Of a stretch of 6,072 nt of DNA, positions 5,301-6,072 are shown piece by piece; positions within the stretch are counted from its first letter, which is position 1; every line of letters starts with the position of its first letter. The position numbers and the translations under genes were made by a program. Origin of the DNA: Bacillota bacterium (GTDB lineage Bacteria; Bacillota_C; Negativicutes; Sporomusales; Sporomusaceae); the NCBI GenBank assembly GCA_023441125.1, contig JAEZQV010000396.1:1-6072 (forward strand), read 5' to 3'. The notes beneath the pieces were generated by a model. It did not search any database and was not told the DNA's origin. It worked only from the letters and a program-made list of their open reading frames with translations.

Positions 5301-5404
5301 AGATAAGCAAATTGAAAAGCAACGTAAGCTATTTTAACACCCTGAAAAATACAAGGATGGTAAACTATCACAAGGAGTTAGTGAGTACAAAGGGAATGGG
5401 TTAA

Positions 5405-6072
5405 GTGAAGATTCTGCTGATACATAATCAAACCAGATTGATTAGTGCATTATCGCGATTATTGAGAACCAATGGATATTTAGTAGATGTCGCAACCGAT
5501 GGTGAAAACGGCGTCCAAATGGCTTGTACGGGAACTTACGATATCATTGTCCTGGACCGGGTGTTACCCAAGCTGGACGGCTTGTCGCTGCTGAAAGAAT
5601 TCCGCAGTTTGGAGGATGAAACTCCTGTACTCTTTTTGACCGCCGCAAACTCTCCGGAAGAACGGGCCGAGGGTCTTAATGCCGGTGCCGACGATTACCT
5701 GGGGATACCTTTTTTCATCAAGGAACTATTGGCCAGATTACAGGCTCTAAGCCGGCGCAAGAGTAAAAAACTGGTAGATAATGTCCTGGTTGTAGATGGC
5801 CTGCGGCTGGACCCCCGCAAGGGCCAGGTTACCCAAAACGGCAAGGTAATTAAATTGACCTTGAAAGAGACGTTATTATTAGAATTGCTCATGCGCACTC
5901 CCGGCCAGGTAGTAACCAAAGAGCTGATCGCCGAAAAAGTATGGGGTTATTTTGCTGAAACCGACATTTCTACCGTTAATCTCTATATTTATTATTTGAG
6001 GAAAAAACTTGGCCTTATTAATTTGTACACAATTCGAGGAGTTGGTTATTGTCTGGAGCCAAATCATAAACG
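5405..6072 (+). CDS. OmpR/PhoB-family response regulator with an atypical receiver domain, 3' end cut by the window
   Basis: This is a two-domain DNA-binding regulator; 222 codons are visible and only the last few are missing, as family members run about 225-235. The receiver domain (about 1-118) keeps the phospho-acceptor position Asp51 in IIVLDRVLPKLDGL and Thr79 in LFLTAA. The acidic pair after strand 1 is replaced by His7-Asn8 (KILLIHNQ), and the conserved Lys of the usual KPF is Ile101 (DDYLGIPFF). These residues normally bind Mg2+ and the phosphoryl group, so ordinary phosphorylation is probably impaired. The winged-helix domain (about 125-218) is standard: LTLKETLLLELL, VVTKELIAEKVWG, the recognition-helix segment TVNLYIYYLRKKL, and IRGVGYCLE. 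The start is GTG 5405, because an in-frame TAA (5402-5404) abuts it and the first residues KILLI form strand 1. The SD is modest (GGGA at 5392-5395, or TGGG closer). A partner kinase, if any, would lie beyond the window. Target genes are unknown. Confidence 0.92.
   Translation, partial: MKILLIHNQTRLISALSRLLRTNGYLVDVATDGENGVQMACTGTYDIIVLDRVLPKLDGLSLLKEFRSLEDETPVLFLTAANSPEERAEGLNAGADDYLGIPFFIKELLARLQALSRRKSKKLVDNVLVVDGLRLDPRKGQVTQNGKVIKLTLKETLLLELLMRTPGQVVTKELIAEKVWGYFAETDISTVNLYIYYLRKKLGLINLYTIRGVGYCLEPNHK

Larger units (their letters stand above)
5046..5404. other. Gene-poor, AT-rich intergenic region with dyads and promoter-like DNA
   Basis: No protein family is recognisable in this 359-base stretch. 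Its first 35 bases are still GC-rich and can fold (CCGGG at 5058-5062 with CCCGG at 5075-5079, then TCCTTTCTTT), perhaps a second, weaker terminator. From about 5090 the composition changes sharply to AT-rich. It then holds the GGGAC-N4-GTCCC dyad (5133-5146), a 23-codon candidate ORF (5190-5261), a perfect TATAAT (5249-5254), further promoter-like DNA near 5273-5300, and a short open frame that ends exactly at the start codon of the response regulator. I see no tRNA, CRISPR, IS ends or known riboswitch. Confidence 0.6.

Noticed and set aside
5281..5465. Similar words TTATCACGATAATT (5281-5294) and TTATCGCGATTATT (5450-5463) as possible autoregulatory sites
   Set aside because: They match at 12 of 14 positions, but the second lies in coding sequence and the spacing does not fit OmpR-type tandem repeats; chance is likely in AT-rich DNA.
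1..6072. Search for tRNA, rRNA, CRISPR arrays, insertion-sequence ends and known riboswitches
   Set aside because: No cloverleaf, repeat-spacer array, transposase or terminal inverted repeat pair was seen by eye. A covariance-model search would be needed to exclude a divergent riboswitch.

Overview
The window looks like chromosomal DNA from an anaerobic, respiring bacterium. The best guess is a Gram-positive-lineage anaerobe (Firmicutes, perhaps a Negativicute or Clostridium relative). This rests on strong Shine-Dalgarno (SD) sequences, a short single-helix TatA and a DmsABC-type module next to an orphan molybdoenzyme. The taxon is inferred from style and protein resemblance, not proved. Positions 1 to about 5090 are GC-rich, with GC-rich third codon positions. 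From about 5090 the intergenic DNA is markedly AT-rich, and the last gene is intermediate.

Layout: (1) Positions 1-1505 hold the end of an operon for a membrane-bound DMSO-reductase-family enzyme: the last 34 codons of a probable molybdopterin catalytic subunit, a four-cluster DmsB-type ferredoxin subunit and a DmsC-type membrane anchor. The genes are nearly contiguous (the last two share one base), and a perfect 12-bp hairpin with a T-run closes the unit. (2) Positions 1631-4942 hold a second unit: a separate cytoplasmic-looking molybdopterin oxidoreductase of 681 residues with an N-terminal [4Fe-4S] motif and a probable Cys molybdenum ligand, then a small tatA, then (sharing one base with tatA) a 335-residue cysteine-rich multi-cluster ferredoxin. 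A terminator-like hairpin follows at 4997-5045. (3) Positions 5046-5404 have no recognisable gene but hold hairpins, a perfect GGGAC-N4-GTCCC dyad, a 23-codon candidate small ORF with an SD, and AT-rich promoter-like DNA. (4) From 5405 to the window end runs an OmpR/PhoB-type response regulator, complete except for its last residues.

Working together: the DmsABC-like enzyme would oxidise menaquinol through DmsC and pass electrons through DmsB to a molybdenum site that reduces an unidentified terminal acceptor. The second molybdoenzyme has no B or C subunit in the window and no visible Tat signal. The adjacent multi-cluster ferredoxin is its most plausible electron partner, which would make this a soluble redox module, but that is inference. 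The response regulator lacks the usual acidic pair and the conserved lysine of receiver domains, so its control is probably not ordinary phosphorylation. Whether it regulates the redox genes is unknown. The most notable items are this degenerate receiver, the orphan molybdoenzyme/tatA/ferredoxin unit, and the paired GGAC-N4-GTCC dyads between them.
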